The translations under genes were made by a program, and so were the position numbers. A stretch of 64,000 nt of DNA from an uncultured Muribaculaceae bacterium (GTDB lineage: Bacteria; Bacteroidota; Bacteroidia; Bacteroidales; Muribaculaceae), in the NCBI GenBank assembly GCA_904501735.1, contig CAJGBY010000007.1, positions 1 through 64,000 on the forward strand, in the 5' to 3' direction. Under the pieces are notes generated by a model. The model was not told the DNA's origin and did no database searches. It was given only the letters and a program-made list of their open reading frames with translations. Below, one piece after another: positions 1 through 9,060 of this stretch (positions are counted from its first letter, which is position 1; every line of letters starts with the position of its first letter).

Positions 1-29
1 AAGCATTCAACGCTAAACTATTAAAATAA
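1..29 (+). CDS. 3' end of upstream gene, probably methylmalonyl-CoA mutase small subunit
   Basis: A reading frame enters from the left edge and ends with TAA at 27-29, giving a C-terminal tail AFNAKLLK. It stops 8 bases before the mutB start. The small subunit gene (mutA) normally sits directly upstream of mutB in Bacteroidales, so this is probably its last codons. Nine codons are too few to prove identity; this is inferred from position. Confidence 0.4.
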
Positions 30-37
30 CATCGACT

Positions 38-2173
38 ATGAAACCTAATTTTAAAAATATAGATATCGCAACCGATGCTTTTAATGTTAAGCATAATCCG
101 ATTGCTGAAGGCGAAACTTGGTTGACTCCTGAGCTTATCCCTGTTAAGCCTATTTATACTAAAGATGACCTTGAAGGTCTTGAACACCTAGAATATGTAG
201 CTGGTCTTCCTCCATTCTTGAGAGGTCCTTACAGCGGTATGTATGCTATGCGTCCTTGGACTGTTCGTCAATATGCTGGTTTCTCTACAGCTGCCGAATC
301 TAACGCATTCTATCGTCGTAACCTTGCATCAGGACAAAAGGGGCTATCAGTTGCATTCGACCTTCCTACTCACCGTGGTTATGACGCCGATCACGAACGC
401 GTTGTTGGTGACGTTGGTAAGGCTGGTGTATCTATCTGTTCTATCGAAGATATGAAGGTATTGTTCGATGGTATTCCATTGAACAAGATGTCAGTTTCTA
501 TGACAATGAACGGTGCCGTTCTTCCAGTTCTTGCATTCTATATCAATGCAGGTCTTGAACAAGGTGCTAAGCTTGATGAAATGGCTGGTACTATCCAAAA
601 CGACATCTTGAAAGAATTCATGGTGCGTAACACTTACATCTATCCACCAGAATTCTCAATGCGCATCATCGCTGACATTTTTGAGTACACTTCTCAAAAT
701 ATGCCTAAGTTCAACTCTATTTCTATTTCGGGTTACCACATGCAAGAAGCAGGTGCAACTGCCGATATCGAACTTGCTTACACTCTTGCCGATGGTCTTG
801 AATACCTTCGTGCTGGTGTTAATGCTGGTATGACAATCGACCAATTCGCTCCTCGCCTATCATTCTTCTGGGGTATCAGCATGCACTTCTTCATGGAAAT
901 CGCTAAGATGCGTGCTGCTCGTATGCTTTGGGCTAAGATCGTTAACCAATTCGGTCCTAAGAATCCTAAGTCTCTTGCATTGCGTACTCACAGCCAAACT
1001 TCTGGTTGGTCACTTACTGAGCAAGACCCATTCAACAATGTTGGTCGTACTTGTATCGAAGCTATGGCAGCTGCTCTTGGTCACACTCAATCATTGCACA
1101 CTAATGCTCTTGACGAAGCCATCGCACTTCCAACTGACTTCTCTGCTCGTATTGCTCGTAATACTCAGATCTACATCCAACAAGAAACATTCATCTGTAA
1201 GGAAGTTGACCCATGGGCAGGTTCTTACTATGTAGAAGCTCTTACTAACGAAATCGCTCAAAAGGCTTGGGCTCACATCCAAGAAGTTGAAAAACTTGGT
1301 GGTATGGCTAAAGCTATCGAATCAGGTATCCCTAAGATGCGTATCGAAGAAGCTGCTGCTCGTACTCAAGCTCGTATCGACTCTGGTCAACAAACTATCG
1401 TTGGTATCAACAAGTACCGTCTTGCTGAAGAAGCTCCACTTGATATCCTTGAAATCGACAACACTGAAGTTCGTAAGGAACAAGTTGAACGCCTTGCTGA
1501 ATTGCGCGAAGCTCGCGACGAAGAAGCTGTTAAGCAAGCCCTTGCTGCTATCACAGAATGTGTGAGAACTAAGAAAGGTAACCTACTTGACCTTGCTGTT
1601 AAGGCTGCAGGTGTTCGTGCATCTTTGGGTGAAATCTCTGATGCTTGCGAAGAAGTTGTAGGTCGCTATAAAGCTGTAATCAAAACTATTTCAGGCGTGT
1701 ATTCATCAGAAGCTAAGAACGATGACAACTTCAAGAAAGCACAAGAAATGTGTGAGAAGTTTGCTAAGAAAGAAGGTCGTCAACCTCGTATCATGATCGC
1801 TACGATGGGTCAAGACGGTCACGACCGTGGTGCTAAGGTTGTTGCTACAGGTTATGCTGACTGTGGTTTCGACGTAGATATGGGACCATTGTTCCAAACT
1901 CCAGCCGAAGCTGCTCGTCAAGCTGTTGAAAACGACGTTCACATTCTTGGTGCATCTTCTCTTGCTGCAGGTCACAAGACTCTTCTTCCTCAAGTAATTG
2001 AAGAATTGAAGAAACTTGGTCGCGAAGACATCGTAGTAGTTGCAGGTGGTGTAATCCCAGCTCAAGACTATGATTACTTGTATCAAGCAGGTGTAGCTGC
2101 AATCTTCGGTCCTGGTACTCCAGTTGCAACATCTGTAATCAAGATGCTTGAAATCCTTCTTGACGAAGAATAA
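38..2173 (+). CDS. mutB: Methylmalonyl-CoA mutase large subunit
   Basis: Catalytic, adenosylcobalamin-dependent subunit that interconverts succinyl-CoA and (R)-methylmalonyl-CoA, the key step of the succinate-propionate route in Bacteroidales. The 711 residues match the usual full length. The N-terminal 550 or so form the substrate-binding TIM barrel. The C-terminal B12 domain carries the DGHDRG motif near residue 592, whose His is the lower axial cobalt ligand, followed by the family's GASSLAAGH and VVAGGVIP strands. Codon choice is strongly biased (GGT, GCT, CGT, CTT dominate), typical of a highly expressed gene. It probably forms a heterodimer with the small subunit encoded just outside the window and is likely the last gene of that operon, because a strong terminator follows. 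Confidence 0.97.
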   Translation: MKPNFKNIDIATDAFNVKHNPIAEGETWLTPELIPVKPIYTKDDLEGLEHLEYVAGLPPFLRGPYSGMYAMRPWTVRQYAGFSTAAESNAFYRRNLASGQKGLSVAFDLPTHRGYDADHERVVGDVGKAGVSICSIEDMKVLFDGIPLNKMSVSMTMNGAVLPVLAFYINAGLEQGAKLDEMAGTIQNDILKEFMVRNTYIYPPEFSMRIIADIFEYTSQNMPKFNSISISGYHMQEAGATADIELAYTLADGLEYLRAGVNAGMTIDQFAPRLSFFWGISMHFFMEIAKMRAARMLWAKIVNQFGPKNPKSLALRTHSQTSGWSLTEQDPFNNVGRTCIEAMAAALGHTQSLHTNALDEAIALPTDFSARIARNTQIYIQQETFICKEVDPWAGSYYVEALTNEIAQKAWAHIQEVEKLGGMAKAIESGIPKMRIEEAAARTQARIDSGQQTIVGINKYRLAEEAPLDILEIDNTEVRKEQVERLAELREARDEEAVKQALAAITECVRTKKGNLLDLAVKAAGVRASLGEISDACEEVVGRYKAVIKTISGVYSSEAKNDDNFKKAQEMCEKFAKKEGRQPRIMIATMGQDGHDRGAKVVATGYADCGFDVDMGPLFQTPAEAARQAVENDVHILGASSLAAGHKTLLPQVIEELKKLGREDIVVVAGGVIPAQDYDYLYQAGVAAIFGPGTPVATSVIKMLEILLDEE

Positions 2174-2209
2174 TTCAACTTTATAGAGTAAATCTCTATA
2201 AAATACGAT

Positions 2210-2248
2210 AATAGCCATAAGAAATATCTTATGGCTATTTCTTTTTTA
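2210..2248 (+). terminator. Intrinsic terminator after mutB
   Basis: A 12-bp perfect inverted repeat (AATAGCCATAAG at 2210-2221, complement at 2228-2239) with a 6-base loop is followed by a T-rich run. It ends the mutB transcript in the convergent interval before dnaA. Confidence 0.85.
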
Positions 2249-2274
2249 ATATCATTTCAAATTCATTAAAAATA

Positions 2275-2309
2275 AAAATGGATTTAAGATTAACCCTTAA
2301 ATCCATTTT
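2275..2309 (-). terminator. Intrinsic terminator overlapping the dnaA 3' end
   Basis: A 14-bp inverted repeat (AAAATGGATTTAAG at 2275-2288, complement at 2296-2309) encloses the dnaA stop codon. In the minus direction it is followed by a T-rich stretch. The last six dnaA codons are part of the hairpin, so coding and termination signals overlap. Confidence 0.75.
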
Positions 2310-3666
2310 CTATAGTTTCTAAATCTTCTTGCAATTGTTTATCAACCGATAATCTTTCTTCGATGTTTTTACAAGCGTGAAGCACTGTTGCATGATTTCT
2401 TGACAACCTCAATCCGATATTTGTCGATGACAACTGAGTATGTTTCTTCACCAAATACATCACAACTTGTCGTGCATCTGAAATCTCGCGCTTGCGTGAT
2501 TTAGCATAAATCAAATCAGTGTCAATATTATAGTGTTCACACACTTTTTCAGCAATAATTTCAAATGTAAGCTGTGTCTTAGATATCTTCACTGCATTAG
2601 CAACTACAGCCTTAGCCAAATCTAATGTAATATCTTGATTCAACATTGCTGCGTGACCTAACAAAGAAACAATCACACCTTCAAGCTCTCTTACGCTATC
2701 AGTTACATTGTTTGCAATGTAATCTAAGATTTCATTTGATATAACAAGACCATCTTGTTCAGCCTTCATTGTAAGAACATTACGACGCAATGAAAAATCA
2801 GGTTTATTCAACTCAACTGTCATACCCCATTTGAAACGAGATATTAATCGAGGCACCATTCCGTCCATATCTACTGGTCTAGTATCACTCGATAGAATCA
2901 ATTGCTTTTGATTTTGATGCAAATGATTGAAAATATGATAGAATGTATTTTGAGTTGCTGTTTTTCCTGCTAATTCTTGAATATCATCAAGAATCAATGT
3001 ATCGATACTTTGATAGAAATTGATAAAGTCATTAACCTTATTATTTCTAACAGCTGTAGTATATTGACTCTCGAAAATTCTTGCAGTTACATAAAGGACT
3101 CTACTGCGAGGTTGAGATTCCTTCATCTTTATACCTATAGCTTGTATCAAGTGAGTTTTACCTACTCCTGTAGCACCAAATATAAACAATGGGCTAAATG
3201 TACGGCACGATGGATCTGTCGCAATTTTCTCGCCAATAGTAACAGCCAATTTATTGCACATACCTCCACAATAATTCTCAAAATTATATTTAGGATTTAA
3301 TTGAGAATCAATTTCACCATAATCTTCTTTTTGGAATGGAGATACAATCTTAGGCATTGATTTCTCAACACGATTTTCTATTACAGGGCTACTTGTAGCT
3401 CCTTTAATAGTCGTGCTTGAATCATTATAATAAAGTTGAATCTTATCGCCATAAATGTGACGTAGCGTCTTCTTAACTAGATTAAGATAAGTACGCTCTA
3501 TTCTCTCAACAAAATATTGTGAAGGAACATTCAACACCAGTTTATTATCCTCATAGCTATACACAGATAGAGGCATAAACCAAGCATTGAACTGCTCTTC
3601 TGTCAAGTTGTCTCTAAAGATTGCGAGACATCTTTCCCATAATATGTTCTTGTCTTGAGATACCAT
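2290..3666 (-). CDS. dnaA: Chromosomal replication initiator DnaA
   Basis: AAA+ ATPase that binds DnaA boxes and opens the replication origin. The 458 residues show the full architecture: N-terminal DnaB/DiaA-interaction domain (1-80), variable linker (about 85-120), AAA+ core with Walker A GATGVGKTH near residue 164 and Walker B LILDDIQ, and a C-terminal DNA-binding domain with the DnaA signature around RNHATVLHACKN. It stands alone, with no dnaN or recF beside it; dnaN lies about 14 kb away on the same strand. I see no clear promoter in the 337 bases upstream. Confidence 0.97.
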   Translation of the reverse strand: MVSQDKNILWERCLAIFRDNLTEEQFNAWFMPLSVYSYEDNKLVLNVPSQYFVERIERTYLNLVKKTLRHIYGDKIQLYYNDSSTTIKGATSSPVIENRVEKSMPKIVSPFQKEDYGEIDSQLNPKYNFENYCGGMCNKLAVTIGEKIATDPSCRTFSPLFIFGATGVGKTHLIQAIGIKMKESQPRSRVLYVTARIFESQYTTAVRNNKVNDFINFYQSIDTLILDDIQELAGKTATQNTFYHIFNHLHQNQKQLILSSDTRPVDMDGMVPRLISRFKWGMTVELNKPDFSLRRNVLTMKAEQDGLVISNEILDYIANNVTDSVRELEGVIVSLLGHAAMLNQDITLDLAKAVVANAVKISKTQLTFEIIAEKVCEHYNIDTDLIYAKSRKREISDARQVVMYLVKKHTQLSSTNIGLRLSRNHATVLHACKNIEERLSVDKQLQEDLETIENGFKG

Positions 3667-4003
3667 TTAAAGTTATTAGATTCTTCGTTTTCGAGTACAA
3701 AATTTGCCAAAAATATTTTCTAAAAAAAACCTTTAAAAATTTGTTTTTTAACCAAGAATTGTAACTCTTTATTTTTCAGCAAATTACATATTGACCTTTA
3801 ATTTGAGCCATTTTACGAAGCATAAAACTTCTATATAGCTCATTTTCAGCGCATTTAGTGTCAATATCAAAAATATACTTAATAATATGGAACTTAAAAA
3901 CCTCGATAAAAACAGCGCTCAATGCAAATTTAAAAAATCGTCACATTTTGCGCTGTTTAGAATTATTCTAAATAATCAAAATTGATTATAAATAATCCGT
4001 TAA
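3667..4003. other. Intergenic region between dnaA and the MCE gene, rich in inverted repeats
   Basis: This 337-base gap upstream of dnaA holds no convincing gene. I see a 9-bp inverted repeat AAACAGCGC/GCGCTGTTT (910-918 and 950-958), a 17-base palindrome with 8-bp arms TTTAGAAT-T-ATTCTAAA (3956-3972), and a third one, AATCAA-AA-TTGATT (3974-3987). No match to the DnaA box TTATCCACA was found, so it cannot be called an origin. The first repeat probably terminates the MCE transcript; the dnaA promoter must lie in the proximal part. Confidence 0.6.
3908..3958 (-). terminator. Probable terminator of the amidase-MCE operon
   Basis: Read on the minus strand, the GC-rich arms AAACAGCGC and GCGCTGTTT enclose a 31-base AT-rich loop, and the second arm runs into a five-T tract. 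It lies 46-96 bases past the MCE stop codon. The long loop makes this less certain than the other terminators in the window. Confidence 0.5.
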
Positions 4004-4894
4004 TTAGAATACTTTTACATTGATATATCGCTTAGGATTTGTCTTTATATCCTTAAACAACGAATCCAAGCTTAATACTGTTTGATCAAGATGATTATAC
4101 AAACCATTATCATTCATCAACAAACCAAGACTTGAGTTATCACTCTTCAAAGCATCAGTGATTTCCTTAAGATTAGCCATAGTTTCATTGATACTTCTCA
4201 TAGTTGAATCCAATGGAACTGCATTTAGTTCAGTTGTCATATCAGACAAATTACCCGAAACAGTCTTTAGATCTTCTGACAATGTATTCACATTATTAAA
4301 GATTCCAGGAACACTCTTATTTAATTGAGAAGTAAGTTGCTCCAAATTAGATGTTATTTGATCCAAACGAGTTACCGATTCATTCAATGCAGGATTAGCC
4401 AACAAATTGTTCACGCTTGCCAATATGCTATCAACCTTAGGCAACAACTGTGATACCGATGGTAAAAGTTCGTTAGAAACATTATCCATAAGACCTCCTT
4501 GCAATTTACCTGGAATATCAGCACCTACTTCATAGAAATTATCCTTTTCATTACTCAATACTAAAGCAATTGTAGATGTGCCCAACATATCAGTTTCTAT
4601 CATAGCTTCAGAACCAATTGGCAAACGAAGTTTCTTATCAAGGCTTAATTCCACATCAATATTTCCATCATTATAGTCATAAGAAACATTGCTCACCAAA
4701 CCAACTTGGAAACCATTAATTGTAACAGGCGCTGAAACCTTAAGTCCATTTACCTTTTCAAAACTAACTGTATAATAGTTAGCTGGAGTGAATAGATTTA
4801 CTCCCTTAAGGTAATTTATACCCCAATACAACAAGCCAATGCTCACAATCACTGCAATGGCAATTAAAACCTCTTTTGTAAATACCTTTTTCAT
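4004..4894 (-). CDS. MCE-domain (MlaD-like) lipid transport protein
   Basis: Periplasmic substrate-binding component of an Mla-type lipid transport system, which moves phospholipids between outer and inner membranes. Of 296 residues, 8-28 form one N-terminal membrane anchor, then an MCE domain follows (about 38-115, with YYTVSFEKVNGL and PVTINGFQVGLV). The remainder is a long predicted helical region rich in Asn/Leu/Ser that should build the tunnel. It lies 24 bases downstream of the amidase gene and is presumably co-transcribed with it, a pairing I recall as common in Bacteroidota. The MlaE and MlaF partners are not in this window, and the lipid carried is unknown. Confidence 0.85.
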   Translation of the reverse strand: MKKVFTKEVLIAIAVIVSIGLLYWGINYLKGVNLFTPANYYTVSFEKVNGLKVSAPVTINGFQVGLVSNVSYDYNDGNIDVELSLDKKLRLPIGSEAMIETDMLGTSTIALVLSNEKDNFYEVGADIPGKLQGGLMDNVSNELLPSVSQLLPKVDSILASVNNLLANPALNESVTRLDQITSNLEQLTSQLNKSVPGIFNNVNTLSEDLKTVSGNLSDMTTELNAVPLDSTMRSINETMANLKEITDALKSDNSSLGLLMNDNGLYNHLDQTVLSLDSLFKDIKTNPKRYINVKVF

Positions 4895-4918
4895 TATTCT
4901 ATATCTTAATTATTATCA

Positions 4919-6049
4919 TTATTTGAAGCGTTCTCCATTCTTAAACACAACAATAAACGCTTCGTCAAATTTCTTTCTCACTTCTTTAAGCAACTTTTTT
5001 GCTTCATCTTCCGATTCAGCATTGCCTATAGTATACTTATATACTCCGTTTTCTTTGTAACTTTCCACATCACCAAGGTTTTTAAACCTCTTATCGCCTG
5101 ATTTAATTCTCTTCGATGATGTCATGAATTGAACTTTATATATTAGTTGAGAATTTTTTGTAACTGAATCCACAACCTCAGTTGCAGAAACATTCTCATC
5201 AACTTCAAGTTTTGACTCATTCTTGTTTTTGCGTACAATTGATTCGGCAGACACGCTCTTACTATCTAATGAGCCTTTATACTTTTTGAATGCGTTAAAT
5301 ATAGCCAAGGCCATCTTATTTTGTCCTTTTTTAGAACCCAAGAAGCCCTCTTCCACTGGATTACAAATAAAGTCTAATTCAACCAATGCAGCAGGCATAC
5401 TTGTACGCGCTAAAACAAGAAATCCAGCTTGACGCACTCCTCTATCAACTCTATCAGCTGTTTTATGTAATTCATTTTGAACATAAGAGGCAAAATCAAC
5501 ACTTTGATCTAAGTGAGCACTTTGGCTTATCTCAAAAATTATATACGATTCAGATGAATTAGGGTCAAATCCTTGATAAGTTACTTTGTAATCATCTTCC
5601 AACGCAATAACTGAATTCTCTCGCATTGCCACTTCAAGGTTGTCATCCGACTTATGCAAACCAAGAACATAGGTCGAAGCGCCTTTAATCGTCTTTCTAT
5701 TTTTATTTCTCTTATCTATCGAATTACAGTGAATAGAAATAAACAAATTGCCTTTGGCTTTATTGGCTATTTGAGTTCGCTCTTGCAATGTAAGATATTT
5801 ATCTTCATCACGAGTATATACTACCTTTACATCTTCAAAATTCTCCTTTATCAGTTCACCTAGTTTAAGAGCTACCGATAAATTCACATCTTTTTCGCGA
5901 ACCGTTTTACCTAATGCACCCACATCTTTACCTCCGTGACCAGCATCGATAACAACTGTGTAAGGCGACGCAACTACTTGCAATGAAACAATCATTGCAA
6001 TCATAATCAATATAAGGCGCCCTACTTTCAACATATCAATATAATTCAC
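4919..6049 (-). CDS. N-acetylmuramoyl-L-alanine amidase (Amidase_3, AmiC-like)
   Basis: Zinc amidase that removes the stem peptide from peptidoglycan, acting in the periplasm during cell separation. A signal segment spans residues 8-27. The catalytic domain (about 30-240) shows the zinc ligands in VVIDAGHGGKD, the Glu in the helix after VREKDVNL, and FISIHCNS. After a low-complexity linker, the C-terminal 80 residues (from QLIYKVQFMTSS) resemble a SPOR domain, which binds denuded glycan at septa. It heads a two-gene unit with the MCE gene. A minus-strand -7 element, TAAATTTG, lies just upstream at 6067-6074. Confidence 0.92.
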   Translation of the reverse strand: MNYIDMLKVGRLILIMIAMIVSLQVVASPYTVVIDAGHGGKDVGALGKTVREKDVNLSVALKLGELIKENFEDVKVVYTRDEDKYLTLQERTQIANKAKGNLFISIHCNSIDKRNKNRKTIKGASTYVLGLHKSDDNLEVAMRENSVIALEDDYKVTYQGFDPNSSESYIIFEISQSAHLDQSVDFASYVQNELHKTADRVDRGVRQAGFLVLARTSMPAALVELDFICNPVEEGFLGSKKGQNKMALAIFNAFKKYKGSLDSKSVSAESIVRKNKNESKLEVDENVSATEVVDSVTKNSQLIYKVQFMTSSKRIKSGDKRFKNLGDVESYKENGVYKYTIGNAESEDEAKKLLKEVRKKFDEAFIVVFKNGERFK

Positions 6050-6066
6050 ATATATAATATATCTTG

Positions 6067-6074
6067 CAAATTTA
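6067..6074 (-). promoter_or_regulatory. -7 element for the amidase gene
   Basis: The minus strand reads TAAATTTG, a perfect TAnnTTTG match 18 bases before the start codon. I did not find a TTG at the usual 19-21 base distance, so the -33 half is missing or weak. Confidence 0.45.
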
Positions 6075-6190
6075 CGAAAATAAGGGCAATTATGCCCATT
6101 TTTAAGTCCATTTTTTCGCTACGGGTTAAAAATGAACAAAAAATCACGAAAAATGAAATGAAATATTGATTCAATCTATTATTTTTGTAA

Positions 6191-6198
6191 TAAATTTG
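6191..6198 (+). promoter_or_regulatory. -7 element for aroE-comEC
   Basis: TAAATTTG matches TAnnTTTG, 44 bases before the aroE start. The nearest TTG (6166-6168) is 22 bases away, slightly long. A second match, TATTTTTG, overlaps the same area at 6180-6187. Either could serve; both are read only by pattern. Confidence 0.45.
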
Positions 6199-6242
6199 TA
6201 AAAACAATCTACATAACATTTTTTGTTCAAAAATCTACTTAT

Positions 6243-6989
6243 ATGAAAGGAACTTTATACGGTCTACTTGGCTATCCTTTAGGACACTCTTTTTCGCGCA
6301 ACTACTTCAACAATAAATTTGAAGCAGAGGATATTGATGCGGAATACATCAACTTTGAGATTCCCGACATCAACATGCTAATGGAGGTAATCAGCGAATA
6401 CTATAATTTGAATGGTCTTAATGTTACAATCCCATATAAAGAACAAGTAATACCATTCCTTGATGAACTTGATGAAGATGCTGCCAACATTGGCGCTGTT
6501 AATGTCATCAAAATCATTCACAAAAATAATGATCTCATACTTAAAGGCTACAACTCTGATGTTGTTGGTTTCTGTGATTCAATATCACCACTTATCAAGC
6601 CACACATGAAAAAAGCATTGATACTTGGAACTGGTGGTGCAGCTAAAGCTGTATGCTACGGACTTAAGAAACTTAGTATAGAGTCACAATTTGTATCAAG
6701 AAAGAAAACAGAAAACACTATAACTTATCCTGAAATCAACAAGGATATTATTGACGAACACCATATAATAGTTAATACAACGCCTCTTGGTATGTATCCT
6801 AATGTTGATGATTGTCCTGATATACCTTACGAACTTCTTACCGAAAAGCACCTATGTTATGACTTGCTTTACAATCCAGATGAGACTCTATTCATGAAAA
6901 ATGCTAAAGGATATGGAGCAACTGTTAAGAATGGTCTTGAAATGCTTCTCCTTCAAGCATTCGTTTCTTACGAAATTTGGAATTCATGA
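6243..6989 (+). CDS. aroE: Shikimate dehydrogenase
   Basis: NADPH-dependent reduction of 3-dehydroshikimate to shikimate, the fourth step of the chorismate pathway. The 248 residues are short but complete for the family. Visible motifs are GYPLGHSFSRNYFN (substrate Ser pair), NVTIPYKEQV with the catalytic Lys, GAVNVI, the Rossmann loop LGTGGAAKAV, and the C-terminal NGLEMLLLQAF. comEC follows 29 bases later on the same strand. The rest of the aromatic pathway in this window (pheA-tyrA operon) is 34 kb away. Confidence 0.95.
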   Translation: MKGTLYGLLGYPLGHSFSRNYFNNKFEAEDIDAEYINFEIPDINMLMEVISEYYNLNGLNVTIPYKEQVIPFLDELDEDAANIGAVNVIKIIHKNNDLILKGYNSDVVGFCDSISPLIKPHMKKALILGTGGAAKAVCYGLKKLSIESQFVSRKKTENTITYPEINKDIIDEHHIIVNTTPLGMYPNVDDCPDIPYELLTEKHLCYDLLYNPDETLFMKNAKGYGATVKNGLEMLLLQAFVSYEIWNS

Positions 6990-7018
6990 CATCTCGTTCA
7001 TATTAAGCCTTATTTATA

Positions 7019-9052
7019 ATGCGAAATACTCTTGCTAAAATGCCTATTTTGAAAGTTGTTATACCTTTCATTATAGGCATTATTGCATATAGTATTATAT
7101 CAATTCCATTGTATATATCTATACCTGGTGCGATTATATTCTTTTGTTTGCACCTTATTTTTTCGCATAAAGCATCCCCTATTATCAAACTCTCACAAAG
7201 CTATATTATTAATTCCCCTTTAATTGCAACCTTTTTATGCATAGGGCTAATAATTAGCGACCTTAAAACGCCTCGTGAACTTTCACCTCAGCCATCATCT
7301 TCATCTTATGCAACTGCAATTATAGAAAACATTCAGCACAACGATGTTTCATGTAGCATACGACTCCAAATGGTACAATATACCGACTCTTTGGGTGTCA
7401 TCACACCTTCCAATGCAAAAATGACTGCATGGGTTGAAGGTAACAACTACAACCTTACTGAAGGAGATATAATTTGTTTCAAATTTTCTCCAAGACCTAT
7501 CAAGAACAATGGTAATCCAGAAGAGTTAGATTATGCTAACTACATGAGACACAATGGTTATATCTACCATAATTTTATACACAAAAATAATTATGAAATT
7601 ATCGGCCATAAGAGTTCCATATTCAGCTATGCTAAATCCATCCAAAATCAACTAATTGATTTATTGCTCTCATCATCTCTAACCCCTAACACGAAATACT
7701 TTTTTATCACAATATTATTAGGCGAAGACTCTTTTCTTGATTCCGACACAAGATCGGTTTTCTCTAAAGCCGGAATTTCTCACATTTTAGCATTAAGTGG
7801 TTTACATATCTGTATTATTGCTTTTATCATCAATCTGATATTGATGCCATTGGACTATATTTTCGGAAAAAATCTGCGACACACAACCACACTAATATCA
7901 ATCATTATCTTTGCTTTTATTACAGGTTTGTCTATCTCTGTAATTAGAGCCACCATTATGATGGCATTTGTAATCATCGCCCATCTATTATATCGCAAGA
8001 ATTCTTCATTGAATGCATTATTCGCAGCAGCATTGATCATAACACTCATAAATCCATTCTCTATATTCGACATAGGATTTCAATTAAGTTTTGTTTCTGT
8101 TTTCTTGATTATAGCTGTATCTAATCGCATTAATATAGTTTCCCCAAAAAACAAGTTATTACACTACACCTATTCTATTTTTTCCACATCAATTATTGCC
8201 TACATTGGCACTATGTTTATTTCCGCATACTATTTCAACACAATATCTTTTATCTCAATTCTCACAAATTGTATCATAATACCCATTTTACCTATTGTTA
8301 TCTGTATAGGTTTGTTTTACTTAATTTCATTGGCTTTAGGTTTCGATATTTCTATACTATCGCAAACCCTTAATACAATCTACAGAATCATTACCGACAT
8401 ATCGCATTTAGGTGATTCTTTCTATATTAACACATACATTTCGCCAATACTTTTAATATTCTTTCTATTGGCAATCATTGTTACAATTCTATTTATTGTT
8501 CACAAACAAAAGTCAATTTACATTCACTGCCTAATCTTGTTAGTTATAAGCTCATTCATTATTAAAATTGTAGAAAATCATAAAAACCAGATTTCCTCGG
8601 GTTATGTTATTTTCCACAATTTCAAATCTACACCTATAATTGAAATTAATGGCAACAACGCAACATTAATAACCTTAAATGAAAACCTAAATATTAACGA
8701 TTTCAAACAAAAGCACAAGCAATTCCTTGCCAAGCACAACATCGATAACATTAACCACCATTTCCTCTCATCCGACACTCATACTACATTAGGAAACAAC
8801 ACAATAGCTATAATTACAGAGAACAACTTAACAAAAGTGTCTCGCACACCTAAAATTAATGTCGACATTCTTTTAATTACCAAAGGATATTATGGTAGCA
8901 TAGAAGATGTATTAAGAAACTACATACCCAAGATAATAGTATTAAGTTCAAATATCTACTACAAAAGAGAACAATTACTTGTAAACCAATGTAATGAGCT
9001 AAATATACCTTACCACTCTATTTCGGCAAGTGGCGCATTCTGTGCATATTGA
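7019..9052 (+). CDS. ComEC/Rec2-family DNA uptake channel
   Basis: Inner-membrane channel thought to pass single-stranded DNA during natural transformation. The 677 residues show N-terminal membrane segments, a soluble DUF4131-like domain (about 90-190), then the Competence core beginning at ILLGEDSFLD with the hallmark ISHILALSGLHI (about 260) and eight or more hydrophobic helices to about residue 520. The last 155 residues sit where other ComEC proteins carry a metallo-beta-lactamase-like domain, but no HxHxDH motif is present; only a vestigial DILLITKGYYGS echoes that fold. Codon use is AT-rich. It shares an operon with aroE, and its stop lies 8 bases from the convergent NlpC/P60 stop. Confidence 0.88.
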   Translation: MRNTLAKMPILKVVIPFIIGIIAYSIISIPLYISIPGAIIFFCLHLIFSHKASPIIKLSQSYIINSPLIATFLCIGLIISDLKTPRELSPQPSSSSYATAIIENIQHNDVSCSIRLQMVQYTDSLGVITPSNAKMTAWVEGNNYNLTEGDIICFKFSPRPIKNNGNPEELDYANYMRHNGYIYHNFIHKNNYEIIGHKSSIFSYAKSIQNQLIDLLLSSSLTPNTKYFFITILLGEDSFLDSDTRSVFSKAGISHILALSGLHICIIAFIINLILMPLDYIFGKNLRHTTTLISIIIFAFITGLSISVIRATIMMAFVIIAHLLYRKNSSLNALFAAALIITLINPFSIFDIGFQLSFVSVFLIIAVSNRINIVSPKNKLLHYTYSIFSTSIIAYIGTMFISAYYFNTISFISILTNCIIIPILPIVICIGLFYLISLALGFDISILSQTLNTIYRIITDISHLGDSFYINTYISPILLIFFLLAIIVTILFIVHKQKSIYIHCLILLVISSFIIKIVENHKNQISSGYVIFHNFKSTPIIEINGNNATLITLNENLNINDFKQKHKQFLAKHNIDNINHHFLSSDTHTTLGNNTIAIITENNLTKVSRTPKINVDILLITKGYYGSIEDVLRNYIPKIIVLSSNIYYKREQLLVNQCNELNIPYHSISASGAFCAY

Positions 9053-9060
9053 ATCATGCA

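Noticed and set aside
1706..2218. Minus-strand frame of 170 residues opposite mutB
   Set aside because: Antisense to the B12-binding domain of mutB; no independent promoter or motif.
6084..6097. Palindrome GGGCA-ATTA-TGCCC between the amidase and aroE genes as a terminator or operator
   Set aside because: There is no convergent transcript to terminate and only weak T-runs; five base pairs with no repeat elsewhere are too little to assign a role.
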